Source: Streptomyces sp. NBC_00510
Lineage (GTDB): Bacteria > Actinomycetota > Actinomycetes > Streptomycetales > Streptomycetaceae
DNA: 64,000 nt
Direction of reading: 5' to 3'
Assembly (NCBI GenBank): GCA_036013505.1
Contig: CP107851.1
Coordinates: forward strand, 8,728,001-8,792,000
Made by a program: the position numbers and the translations under genes. Positions 24,452 through 32,008 of the stretch are shown here, piece by piece; position 1 is the stretch's first letter, and the number at the start of each line of letters is the position of its first letter. Below the pieces are notes generated by a model. That model did not search any database. It was not told the origin of the DNA and saw nothing but the letters and a program-made list of their open reading frames with translations.

Positions 24452-25741
24452 TCAGGCGATCTTCTTGTACCGCAGGGCGACGTACGACGAGGCCGGGTGG
24501 CCGCCGATGTCGCCGCTGTAGACGTTCGCGGTCGAGTAGTTCATGTCCGTGGCCGTGCTGCCCTCGGCGTAGTAGTAGAAGGTGCCCGCGTCCTGGTTCT
24601 TCCAGCCCGCGAAGAGGACGGCGTGGTCGGAGTAGTCGTTCAGCGCGTCACCGGGCCTGAGGTCGGCCTTGTTGATCTGCGTGCTCACGCTGGGGAGGGT
24701 CTCGGTCGTGAGCGAGGTGGTGAGGTGCCAGGTCATGGAGACGAAGCCGGAGCAGTCGGTGCGGTAGGAGTGGTCGCCGTCGACGTCGGTGGCGTAGGCG
24801 CTCTGGCTGTACTGGATGTTGCGGTTGTACCAGTCCTTGGCCCGGGCGATGACCTCGTTGCGGTAGATGGTGCCGCCCTGCACGGACTTGGGCGGGGCCG
24901 GCGCCACGTAGGCGCAGTTGTTCGCGTAGGCCGACAGCAGGCTCTGGGTCCAGCCGGACGCGTCCACCGGGTCGTCGGAGTGGTACGCGATGTCGCTGCC
25001 GTCACCGTCGGTCGGGTCCGAGTCGTGGTACCAGTACATGCCGCCGTTGGTACGGCCGTAGTAGAGACCGCCGCCCGGCGAGGAGAGCGAGTCCACCGCC
25101 GACCAGCCGCTCGGCTTCAGGACCGAGCTGTCCCAGTCGTTCACGCCGTTGATCTTGTAGCTGAGCAGTCGGCCGTCCGAGGTCGAGGCGATGATGCGGT
25201 CGTCGCCCGCGGCGGCGAGCGTCTTGAGGACGAAGCCGGTGTCGATCACGACGTGCTGGCCTATGTGGGCCGACCCTGCGGGCTTGGCCTGCGACACCAA
25301 GTACTGGTGGAGCTGGCCGTCGACCGTCCCGTAGAGGTGACCGGCGCCGTCGTAGACCAACTTGTCGAAGGTCCAGCCGCCGTCCCAGATCTTGACGACT
25401 CCCGCGAGCGTGAGGGACGTGTTGTTCGTCTGCACGTCGACCCGGTAGAGGTCGCCGGTGGTCGAAGTGACCAGCACCGTGTTGAAGTTGAGGGCCGCCA
25501 TCGTCTTGGGCGTGAAGCCGAGGTTCGGGCCGATGAGCGTCTTGACGCGGTCGCCGGTGTTCGGCTCGATCTGCGTGTACGTCAGCCGGCCGTCGGACAG
25601 CGTGCCGTACATCGACACGTCACCGGTGCACGACGCGACGGCGTGCGCGGCTCCGGCGGTGGTCGCGACCAAGCCGAGGGACATCGCGCTGACGGCGACC
25701 ACGGCGGCGGTGGTACGGCGGAGGGCATGGCTCAGCTTCAT
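24452..25741 (-). CDS. Secreted beta-propeller plus NlpC/P60-like cysteine hydrolase
   Basis: 429 residues. A signal peptide (KLSHALRRTTAAVVAV... with AAHA before the cut) is followed by about 240 residues of repeated blades (SDGRLTYTQ, TGDLYRVD, DGAGHLYG, SDGRLLSYK) resembling a tachylectin-type propeller. The C-terminal ~140 residues look like an amidase/NlpC-P60-like domain with Cys in YRTDCSGFVSM and His in SDHAVLFAGW. The propeller may bind wall or capsule glycans and the C terminus cleave an amide; no exact substrate is visible. The start is ATG 25741 behind GGAGAAATC. It is a single gene with its own terminator. Confidence 0.85.
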   Translation of the reverse strand: MKLSHALRRTTAAVVAVSAMSLGLVATTAGAAHAVASCTGDVSMYGTLSDGRLTYTQIEPNTGDRVKTLIGPNLGFTPKTMAALNFNTVLVTSTTGDLYRVDVQTNNTSLTLAGVVKIWDGGWTFDKLVYDGAGHLYGTVDGQLHQYLVSQAKPAGSAHIGQHVVIDTGFVLKTLAAAGDDRIIASTSDGRLLSYKINGVNDWDSSVLKPSGWSAVDSLSSPGGGLYYGRTNGGMYWYHDSDPTDGDGSDIAYHSDDPVDASGWTQSLLSAYANNCAYVAPAPPKSVQGGTIYRNEVIARAKDWYNRNIQYSQSAYATDVDGDHSYRTDCSGFVSMTWHLTTSLTTETLPSVSTQINKADLRPGDALNDYSDHAVLFAGWKNQDAGTFYYYAEGSTATDMNYSTANVYSGDIGGHPASSYVALRYKKIA

Positions 25742-26506
25742 GATTTCTCCTGCGGTGGGTAGTACGAGCGGGCGGCGGTACATCCCCGGCCCAAACAGCT
25801 GCCCTGCAGGTGCAGCTGTGAAGGATGTCTCGGGTGTGACGCCCGGTGGCAGGAACTACTTTCGCCGCAGGTCACGCGGGTTGGAAGAGAAGGCGAATGG
25901 ACGTAAACGTCCTTGGCCTGTTACGTCCTGACGGCACGTCGGCCACGTCGGGAGGTCAGGTAATCACGGAGGTAGCCGTCACGGATCTCGTGGCGGACCT
26001 GACGGCTTGCCTCGCTTCGGTTCAGTTCCTCGACGCCGCGCGTTCCGTGAGAGCGTGGTTGCCGGCGCCGAGGCCCGGGCTTCCGGCGCCCGCGTCGCCG
26101 CGGGCGGGCATCGGGCGACCGCTCGCTCGGCTTCCTGCGGGGAGCGGTGTCCGAGCCCGCACGATATGGCGATGTCGACCTGCCGTCCCACGGCGTCCTC
26201 CGCCAGCCCGAGCACGGTGAGCTGCTCGCCGTGGGACTGGCTCTCGTGGGCGATGCCCGCGACAAGCGGCGGGCGGTCCGCGCCCGCAGTCGCCGGAGCG
26301 GCGCGTACTACCCGCGATGGGCGGCAGGCGGCTCCTGTGTGGGGTGGAGCCTCCGTTCTCGCTGGTCAGAGCCGTGGCAACCTTGATCGTCGGTAATCGG
26401 GAGTACGGTGGGGGCACCGAAGGCATTTCGTGCGTTGGCATCAGCGTTGGCGTCGTCGTCGGAAATGGGCATGCCCGGCGCACCAGCCGGGCCGGAAGGC
26501 GGCGTC
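25742..26506. other. Region with no recognised gene
   Basis: About 765 bases. Several frames are open but none shows steady third-position G/C bias or family motifs. The first ~100 bases must hold the leftward promoter of the propeller/NlpC gene. Confidence 0.5.
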
Positions 26507-26797
26507 ATGGCCGCGACGACGATTCGGGCGACGCACGCCCACATGTGCCCTCCGGCCGGGGCAGGGTTGTGCCTCACACTTGGCAGATCGCGGTTAGACG
26601 GGTGGGCCCGAGCATGGTGGCCGCGCTCCAGGGTCCACTCGGAAACCGGTGCCGCCGAACTCGCCTTGGCCCGCGGCTTTCGTCCTCTCGATCGGACCGC
26701 CACGGAGGCGTGGATCACGCGAAGGAACCACGAGCAGGCCGCTACTCCGGAAACCCACGGCCAGGAAACGGCGTGTGAGGGCGAAGGCGGCCGGTGA
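26507..26797 (+). pseudogene. Probable DUF5994 remnant
   Basis: From ATG 26507 the frame gives an N terminus like DUF5994 proteins, including LDGWARAWWPRSRV, similar to LDGVWWPRSHD in the intact gene at 27086. After about 45 codons the resemblance stops and the frame runs on to 26797 in unrelated sequence. This looks like a truncated or frameshifted copy beside an intact one. Confidence 0.4.
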
Positions 26798-26832
26798 GCT
26801 GCGGGTCCGTCGCGAGAAGACTGGAGACACAC

Positions 26833-27084
26833 ATGGGAACCGACGCATCGCTCCCGGAGGGCGAACTCGCCGAGGTCCGTATCACCGCCGCCTCTCCCGA
26901 AGTGGCACGACGCGTGGCTGAGGTACTGCGTACGTGGTTCGCGAGCACCGAACAACGCAGCTACCCCGCCGGCGTCACGGGCAGTGGTACCCGACTGCAT
27001 CTGACGGTGGACACCGCCCACACACCGCAGCTGCACAGCGGATTCCAGCGGTGGCTCGCCGCCGCTTCACGGACGGGTGGCTGA
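26833..27084 (+). CDS. 83-residue hypothetical protein
   Basis: ATG at 26833 follows TGGAGACACAC. The 83 residues are soluble and mixed alpha/beta (AEVRITAASPEVARRVAEVLRTWF, LHLTVDT), with no signal peptide or membrane helix and no family I can name. The spacing, codon bias and one-base gap to the DUF5994 gene support a real gene in a two-gene operon. Confidence 0.65.
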   Translation: MGTDASLPEGELAEVRITAASPEVARRVAEVLRTWFASTEQRSYPAGVTGSGTRLHLTVDTAHTPQLHSGFQRWLAAASRTGG

Positions 27085-27085
27085 G

Positions 27086-27517
27086 ATGCCCATCGGCAGC
27101 ATGCAGGCCACCCGCCCCGGGGCCGAGGAGGGGCCCGTCCGGGTCAGGCTGGTCCGGCGTGACCTGGGGCCGCACTGGCTCGACGGCGTATGGTGGCCGC
27201 GGAGCCACGATCTCGGCAAGGGCCTGCCCGGTCTGCTGGCGGCCCTGGACGAACGCTGGCCCGGCATCAGCCGCATCACGGTGAGCGGTCCGATGTGGCG
27301 CATGGGGCCGCAGGAGTTTCGGTTCGGGGGCCGGAACATACACATCAACCGGGCCGCCGCGACCCCGCGGCCGAACACCATCTGTCTGGTGTCCTACGGG
27401 GTCGGCCGCTGCGACCTCCTGGTCGTGCCTCCGGGCGCGACGCCTGATGAGGCGCGCCGTCTCATGGACTCCGTCGTCGGTTCCGACGGAGCCCGCGCCG
27501 GGTGCCCGCCGAGGTGA
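27086..27517 (+). CDS. DUF5994 family protein
   Basis: 143 residues with the DUF5994 pattern LDGVWWPRSHDLGKGLPGLL near the N terminus, GRNIHINR in the middle and CDLLVVPPGATPDEA near the end. Function of the family is not known; members are small, soluble and common in streptomycetes, often in several copies. The ATG at 27086 lies just after the previous stop; GTG 27077, overlapping that gene, is possible too. A truncated relative seems to lie at 26507. Confidence 0.8.
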   Translation: MPIGSMQATRPGAEEGPVRVRLVRRDLGPHWLDGVWWPRSHDLGKGLPGLLAALDERWPGISRITVSGPMWRMGPQEFRFGGRNIHINRAAATPRPNTICLVSYGVGRCDLLVVPPGATPDEARRLMDSVVGSDGARAGCPPR

Positions 27518-27530
27518 GGGCCGCCGACGA

Positions 27531-27782
27531 TCAGACGTCGGTGGCGGCGGTGACGGTGTGGCAGGTGAATCCGAGGCGCGTCATGGCACGTGTGACCTCT
27601 GCAGCGGTGAAGTCCCGTCGGTCCTGGCGGGTGATCACGGCGCCCACCTGCTTGACGGGGTAGTACTGCTGCCCGATACGTACGGACTCGCCGGCCAGGG
27701 GTTCGGGGGAGACGCCGCTCATGGCCTGCTGCACCTCGCTGGGGGTGAGGTCGAAGGGGTAACCGGCGATGATGCAGCGCAC
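27531..27782 (-). CDS. SCO5918 family protein
   Basis: 83 residues beginning MRCIIAGYPFDLTPSEV, with GESVRIGQQYYPVKQVGAVI, ITRQDRRDFTAAEV and AMTRLGFTC. This matches my memory of the small SCO5918 family that lies near cold-shock genes in streptomycetes. Function unknown. It is divergent from the cold-shock gene downstream and may share its leader region for regulation. Confidence 0.82.
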   Translation of the reverse strand: MRCIIAGYPFDLTPSEVQQAMSGVSPEPLAGESVRIGQQYYPVKQVGAVITRQDRRDFTAAEVTRAMTRLGFTCHTVTAATDV

Positions 27783-27951
27783 TGGGTCTCCACACGATGG
27801 TCGGATGTACCTCGGGGGGTCAGCGTCGCACAGTAAGGCTGCCGGAGCGACAGGAGAAGGACACGAATAATTCGGTCTCCGTGATCCACCGCCGGCGGAG
27901 CATGTGTGTTAGCTTTGTTGTGTTGCAGTTTTGGTACCCATGAACGTTATG

Positions 27952-27983
27952 TGCACCTGACCCACAGGTGCATTTTTGTTTTT
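27952..27983 (+). promoter_or_regulatory. Leader hairpin with T-tract before the cold-shock gene
   Basis: A 7-bp stem TGCACCT/AGGTGCA (27952-27958 with 27966-27972) is followed by TTTTTGTTTTT (27973-27983), a classic intrinsic-terminator shape that is rare in this GC-rich genome. It lies 86 bases before the cold-shock ATG at 28069, in an AT-rich 5' region. It could be an attenuator, an RNA thermometer, or the terminator of an upstream small transcript. Confidence 0.55.
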
Positions 27984-28068
27984 CCGGTCCTTCCGGAGGG
28001 TCATTGCGGCGACAGGAGTCCGCGCAGTGTGGACTTCAGGCAACTGCTCCAGAAGGAGATGCTTCATC

Positions 28069-28275
28069 ATGGCAACTGGCACCGTGAAGTGGTTCAACGC
28101 GGAAAAGGGCTTCGGCTTCATCGAGCAGGACGGCGGCGGCGCTGACGTCTTCGCCCACTACTCGAACATCGCCACCCAGGGCTTCCGCGAGCTCCAGGAG
28201 GGCCAGAAGGTGAGCTTCGACGTCACGCAGGGCCAGAAGGGCCCGCAGGCCGAGAACATCGTTCCGATCGGCTGA
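28069..28275 (+). CDS. Cold-shock protein (CspA family)
   Basis: 68 residues, normal length. RNP1 is in EKGFGFIEQ and RNP2 in DVFAHYSNI, in a single cold-shock domain. It binds single-stranded RNA/DNA and acts as an RNA chaperone. It starts TGTVKWFNAEKGFG after the initial MA. AGAAGGAGAT just upstream is a strong ribosome site. The long AT-rich leader with a hairpin is typical of cold-shock mRNAs. DVFAHYS differs from the common DVFVHFS but keeps the aromatic positions. Confidence 0.95.
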   Translation: MATGTVKWFNAEKGFGFIEQDGGGADVFAHYSNIATQGFRELQEGQKVSFDVTQGQKGPQAENIVPIG

Positions 28276-28295
28276 CGTCGGAAAGCATCAGGGTC

Positions 28296-28324
28296 GGGGC
28301 CGGCACCCTTCGGGGGCCGGCCCC
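28296..28324 (+). terminator. Terminator of the cold-shock gene
   Basis: Stem GGGGCCGG/CCGGCCCC (28296-28303 with 28317-28324), extended inward by further G-C pairs, 20 bases after the stop. Confidence 0.75.
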
Positions 28325-28413
28325 TTCCGTATTCCCCGATAGTCCCACTGGCGGCGGCTCTCAGGTTTCGTCGGTCGCTACGGCGACGTTGCCCTGTGGC
28401 CCCACGCCTGCCC

Positions 28414-28437
28414 GTTTGAGTGTCCAATATTGGGCAT
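28414..28437 (+). promoter_or_regulatory. Candidate SigB-type promoter
   Basis: GTTT (28414-28417), 14 bases, then GGGCAT (28432-28437). This is close to the streptomycete SigB/F consensus GTTT-N14-16-GGGTAT and 52 bases before the ATG of the hydrophilic protein gene at 28490. Confidence 0.5.
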
Positions 28438-28489
28438 GGTTGCAGATAGGGCAAATCATTCCTCTGGGGGTTGATGAAGGAAGGCTGTC

Positions 28490-28891
28490 ATGGAGAAGAA
28501 GCACAGTAAGGGTCGGCAGGGCGAGGGTCCGAGCCGGTTCAAGGGCGATGACCAGCACGGATGGTCGCAGGATGTGGACGCGACCCGCCAGGAGGAGAAC
28601 CCGAGCGCGCATCGCTCCTTCCATCCGGACACCTATGCGCCGGGCGGGAAGAACCGCGAACCGAGCCGGCAGGACATAGAGGACTCGCTGGAGGGCACGC
28701 CCGTGGAAGGCATCTCCCGCAGTGGCGAGGAACGGTCGGGGAAGTCCGGCAAGAGGGGCATCCGGGACACGGGGCGGCGGGGCCCCTCGGGACGTCCCAG
28801 CGGGACGGAAGACGCCTCGGAAACCACCGGGGTGGACCCGCAGGAGCCGTCTGGCGGGCCTCCTCGCGGGAAGAGGGAGACGAATCCCTAG
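28490..28891 (+). CDS. Hydrophilic, probably disordered stress-type protein
   Basis: 133 residues made almost wholly of charged and small residues (Lys, Arg, Glu, Gly, Ser, Pro), with no hydrophobic core, signal or cysteine. Such compositions occur in hydrophilin-like stress proteins; no family is recognised. GAAGGAAGG stands before the ATG, and a SigB-like promoter lies 50 bases upstream, which fits an osmotic or general stress role. Function unproven. Confidence 0.7.
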   Translation: MEKKHSKGRQGEGPSRFKGDDQHGWSQDVDATRQEENPSAHRSFHPDTYAPGGKNREPSRQDIEDSLEGTPVEGISRSGEERSGKSGKRGIRDTGRRGPSGRPSGTEDASETTGVDPQEPSGGPPRGKRETNP

Positions 28892-28947
28892 TCTCTCGAC
28901 GCCGTTTCGCAGCAACGACGATGGACGCGGGCCCATTCGGGGCCGGA

Positions 28948-29322
28948 TCACGCACGTGTCCGTGCGATCCGGGTGATGGTGACGGTCACGGTGAGGGCCT
29001 CCCCGCTCCCGTGGGCCGTGACGAGCGGCATGAGTGACGCCCGGGTCCGGTCGTGGACCGTGCGGGCGACGTCCACGGCTCGGTGACCCTCGGCGAGGAC
29101 GCAGCGTATCTCCACCTGCCAGCCCGAGCCGTCCGGGTCGCGCGCGACGCGGATGCCCGACAGCGGCGAGGCGAACCTGTCGTGTGCCGCTCCCGGAACC
29201 GGGCGTGAAGCGGCTCGGGCGAGGCGGCTGGCGAGAGTGGGCTGCAAGCCGAGCACCCCGTCGACCCCGAGGGCGGCCTCGGCGGCGCTCCGGCGAATGT
29301 CGGCAGGGTCGCAACCCGTCAT
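28948..29322 (-). CDS. Asp23-like small protein
   Basis: 124 residues, start ATG 29322 overlapping the stop of the upstream zinc-finger/Asp23-like gene (ATGA). The layout (an N-terminal helix AALGVDGVLGLQPTLASRL, then beta strands GIRVARDPDGSGWQVEIRC and VDVARTVHDRTR) resembles a single Asp23/Gls24 domain. It lacks signal or membrane segments. It forms the last gene of a minus-strand operon with the ECF sigma factor and its partner. Confidence 0.68.
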   Translation of the reverse strand: MTGCDPADIRRSAAEAALGVDGVLGLQPTLASRLARAASRPVPGAAHDRFASPLSGIRVARDPDGSGWQVEIRCVLAEGHRAVDVARTVHDRTRASLMPLVTAHGSGEALTVTVTITRIARTRA

Positions 29323-29978
29323 GGGGCGGGTTCCGGCCCGCCGTGCGCGGGCTCCGAGATGCTCGGCGACCATCCGGCGTAGCGTACGTCGATCACCGTG
29401 ACGTCTATCGCGGCCGCCAACAGGCCCAGTGCGTTGTCGGCGGCGTCCCGTACCGCGTGTCGCACCAGTGCCGCGGTCTCAGGCAGAGGGCGGTTCAGAG
29501 CGGCGGCCAGAGCGATGCTCACGCGTATGCCCGTCGGCTCGTCGGCGCGGGTGAGGCGGCAACTTGCGGTCGTGACGCCGAGTACCGAGTCCGCGGCGCT
29601 CCGCAGCACGCCGGCCGCGGTGTGTTCGGCGATCCGCAGAGTGCGCGTGGGGTCGCCCAGCGGCAGCATCGGCCCCAGCAGTACCTCGTTGCGGACGATG
29701 TCCATGACGCGGGAGACGAGGCTCTGTGTGCTGGGTGGCTCCTGCTCCCGCAGCGCCTGCGTCGCCCTGTCCAGTGCGGCCAGGCCGTCGACGGCATCAC
29801 GGCAGTAAGGGCACTCGGCGACGTGGGGGTCTACGGGCGGACCGGTGTCCCTGGCCTGCTCCCAGGCGTGACTGAGAGTGCGCCCGCAGGTGAGCACTTC
29901 GTCGCCGGTGTGACGGCGGACCTCGTCGAGAGGGCAGCCGTCCGCCGGAGGCCGGGGGGGATGGTCGTCTAGCGCCAT
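29319..29978 (-). CDS. Zinc-finger (anti-sigma-like) protein with Asp23-like C-terminus
   Basis: 219 residues. The N-terminal ~60 residues carry a likely zinc-binding motif of the anti-sigma type (HTGDEVLTC, then HVAECPYC), as in ZAS-domain regulators of ECF sigma factors. The C-terminal ~110 residues resemble an Asp23/Gls24 domain (LRSAADSVLGVTTASCRL, AALVRHAVRDAADNALG). The ATG at 29978 lies inside the end of the sigma gene, so the two are cotranscribed and probably bind each other. It has no membrane helix, unlike most anti-sigma factors. Confidence 0.75.
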   Translation of the reverse strand: MALDDHPPRPPADGCPLDEVRRHTGDEVLTCGRTLSHAWEQARDTGPPVDPHVAECPYCRDAVDGLAALDRATQALREQEPPSTQSLVSRVMDIVRNEVLLGPMLPLGDPTRTLRIAEHTAAGVLRSAADSVLGVTTASCRLTRADEPTGIRVSIALAAALNRPLPETAALVRHAVRDAADNALGLLAAAIDVTVIDVRYAGWSPSISEPAHGGPEPAP

Positions 29979-30601
29979 GGGCCCAGTGCCTCCTTCAGGG
30001 TTCGTCGTGCTCGGTACAGTCGCCCGCGGACCGTTTGCTCGGTGGTGCCCGTGACGTGGGCGATCTGGGAGTAGGGGAGTCCGTGCAGTTCCCGCAGGAT
30101 CCAGCAGATGCGCTGCTGCGGTTCCAGCGCGCCGAGCGCACCGGCCAGAGCGTCGGTGAGGGCGTCCTGTTCGGCTGCCCGCGCCGGCGAGCTCCGCATT
30201 CCGGGGGCGGCGGGTTCGGCCACCGAGTTCAACGGTACCGGGGCCGGCCGGTGGCGCAGGGAGTTCAGGCAGCGGTTGACGGTGATGCGGTACATCCAGG
30301 TCCTGAACGCCGCGCCGTGACGGAAATCGGGCAGGCGCCGCCAGGCGCTGATGAAAGCGTCCTGGACGGCGTCCTCGGCGTCCTGCAGGTTGCCCAGCGT
30401 GTGGAAGGCCAGGGCGAGCAGCGGGCGGCTGTGACGCCGCACCAGGATCGCGAATGCCTCCTCGTCGCCTTCGCCGGCCCGGGTCGCCAGCAGGTCGTCC
30501 GGCGCGGACGGCAGGCCGTCGGCCAGGCCTGGGGGAACGGGGCTCGGGGGCGTGCCGAGTACGGCCGATCGGCGCGGGGAAGTGCCGGCGCTGTGCGTCA
30601 T
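29969..30601 (-). CDS. ECF RNA polymerase sigma factor
   Basis: 210 residues. Region 2 reads GNLQDAEDAVQDAFISAWRRL followed by AAFRTWMYRITVNRCLN, and region 4 reads ALEPQQRICWILRELHGLPY and TTEQTVRGRLYRARRTLKEAL. No C-terminal extension is present. The gene overlaps the zinc-finger/Asp23-like partner by 10 bases. It diverges from the Asp23-AmaP operon at 30754, which it may control together with its own genes. The start ATG is at 30601. Confidence 0.9.
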   Translation of the reverse strand: MTHSAGTSPRRSAVLGTPPSPVPPGLADGLPSAPDDLLATRAGEGDEEAFAILVRRHSRPLLALAFHTLGNLQDAEDAVQDAFISAWRRLPDFRHGAAFRTWMYRITVNRCLNSLRHRPAPVPLNSVAEPAAPGMRSSPARAAEQDALTDALAGALGALEPQQRICWILRELHGLPYSQIAHVTGTTEQTVRGRLYRARRTLKEALGPWR

Positions 30602-30753
30602 GACCGCACCTCCTCCCTGCGGTGTTACGCGTGCCCGGCTTCAGGCATGTGATGCCGGTTCGCGAACATGCATGACGAATTGCCTCCCGGATGTGTCCAA
30701 ACCTGTGACGGGCGCCGTACCGGTGCCCGCAGCAACTGATCGAGGCGACTGCC

Positions 30754-31248
30754 ATGACGGACACCACCGACCGTCCCTTCACCGGACAGGACGGCTCCGC
30801 CGGGACCGGGACGATGCTCAAGGGGCCGACCGGCGCGAACACCTCCCCCGAAACGCGGGGCCAGACCACCATCGCCGACGGCGTCGTGGCCAAGATCGCG
30901 GGAACTGCCGCTCGCGAGGTCCCCGGGATCCACAACCTCGGTGCGGGCATGGCCCGGGCCATGGGCGCCATGCGCGAACGCGTCCCCGGCGGCGGGACCG
31001 GAAGCGTAAGCCGCGGGGTGAAGGTCGAGGTGGGCGAGAGCCAGGCCGCGCTGGACCTCGACGTCGTCGTCGAGTACGGCTACGCCATCCCCGATGTGGC
31101 AGCAGAGGTCCGCGTCAGCGTCATCTCCGCCGTGGAACGCATGACCGGCCTTGAGGTCGTCGAGGTGAACCTCGTCGTCGACGACGTGAAGCTGCCCGAC
31201 GAGGAAGAGGAAGACGAAACCGAGCCGGGCGAGGGCCGCGTCCGATGA
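30754..31248 (+). CDS. Asp23/Gls24 family envelope stress response protein
   Basis: 164 residues. After a ~35-residue variable start comes the core QTTIADGVVAKIAGTAAREV, SRGVKVEVGESQAALDLDVVVEYG and VISAVERMTGLEVVEVNLVVDDV, the full Asp23 pattern. The C terminus is very acidic (EEEEDETEPGEG). These proteins form a peripheral layer under the membrane in Gram-positive bacteria, anchored by AmaP. It is first of five plus-strand genes in this locus. Confidence 0.92.
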   Translation: MTDTTDRPFTGQDGSAGTGTMLKGPTGANTSPETRGQTTIADGVVAKIAGTAAREVPGIHNLGAGMARAMGAMRERVPGGGTGSVSRGVKVEVGESQAALDLDVVVEYGYAIPDVAAEVRVSVISAVERMTGLEVVEVNLVVDDVKLPDEEEEDETEPGEGRVR

Positions 31249-31341
31249 ACTCCGTCAGTGGGCCGTCAGTGGGTCCACCCACGCGGCACGAAGCGCGCCC
31301 GAGGCGGCGGCACACGCCGGCGCGGGACAGGTGAGTGAATC

Positions 31342-31533
31342 ATGAATACAGCGACAGTGGGTCTGGCAGCCGGAATGGCACTGGGATTCGCCGGCTTCTT
31401 CGGCGGGTTCTGGGCCTTCCTCCTGGTAGCGGTCCTGGGCGCCGTGGGGTTGGGTGTCGGTCTCGTCCTGCAGGGTGACGCCGACGTGTTCACCCGGCGG
31501 CAGCGGGACGTGTCCGCCCGGCGGCCACGGTGA
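31342..31533 (+). CDS. Small membrane protein (DUF2273-like) of the Asp23/AmaP locus
   Basis: 63 residues with two closely spaced hydrophobic helices (about 5-46: VGLAAGMALGFAGFFGG, FLLVAVLGAVGLGVGLVL) and a basic end. This resembles the DUF2273 proteins that accompany Asp23/AmaP genes. The stop overlaps the next start (GTGA). Role unknown, probably membrane anchoring. Confidence 0.75.
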   Translation: MNTATVGLAAGMALGFAGFFGGFWAFLLVAVLGAVGLGVGLVLQGDADVFTRRQRDVSARRPR

Positions 31534-31943
31534 ACACCACCACCCGTGCCGCCGGTTCGTCCGGCCGTCCCCCCGGCGAGCCTGCGGACGACGTCCACGG
31601 CCGCGTGCCGCCTGCCGCGCGTGGCGCGACGGTGATACCCGACCGGGTCGTGGCCCGCATCGCCGTCCGGGTCGCCGGCACGGCGCTGCGCCGACTCGTC
31701 GGCCCGAGGCAGCCGCGCACGGAGCTGGCCGCACCGGGGGCTCGCGTGACCACGTACGGCGGGACGGCACAACTGGCGTTGTCGGTGGACCTTCCGTACC
31801 CCGCTGACATCGCCGTCACCTGCCGGCAACTGCAGCGCGAGGTCGCCGAACGGGTGGCCCAACTGACCGGGCTGGACGTCCGCGACGTCACGCTGACGAT
31901 CCGGCGCCTGGCCACCGTCGGCGGACCGGACCGCGTTCAGTGA
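31530..31943 (+). CDS. Asp23-like protein
   Basis: 137 residues starting at GTG 31530 in the stop of the previous gene. The core (VIPDRVVARIAVRVAGTALRRL, GTAQLALSVDLPYPADIAV, VAQLTGLDVRDVTLTIRRL) follows the Asp23 pattern, though the middle is shorter than in the first Asp23 gene. The N terminus is Pro/Gly/Arg-rich. It probably assembles with the other Asp23 proteins. The next gene may start in its stop codon or 66 bases beyond. Confidence 0.8.
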   Translation: MNTTTRAAGSSGRPPGEPADDVHGRVPPAARGATVIPDRVVARIAVRVAGTALRRLVGPRQPRTELAAPGARVTTYGGTAQLALSVDLPYPADIAVTCRQLQREVAERVAQLTGLDVRDVTLTIRRLATVGGPDRVQ

Positions 31944-32008
31944 CCCCCGCCGCCTCAGCGGCGCCGGACGGAACCAGCCGTCGTCACGTGCAGACCAAGG
32001 AGCCCCCC

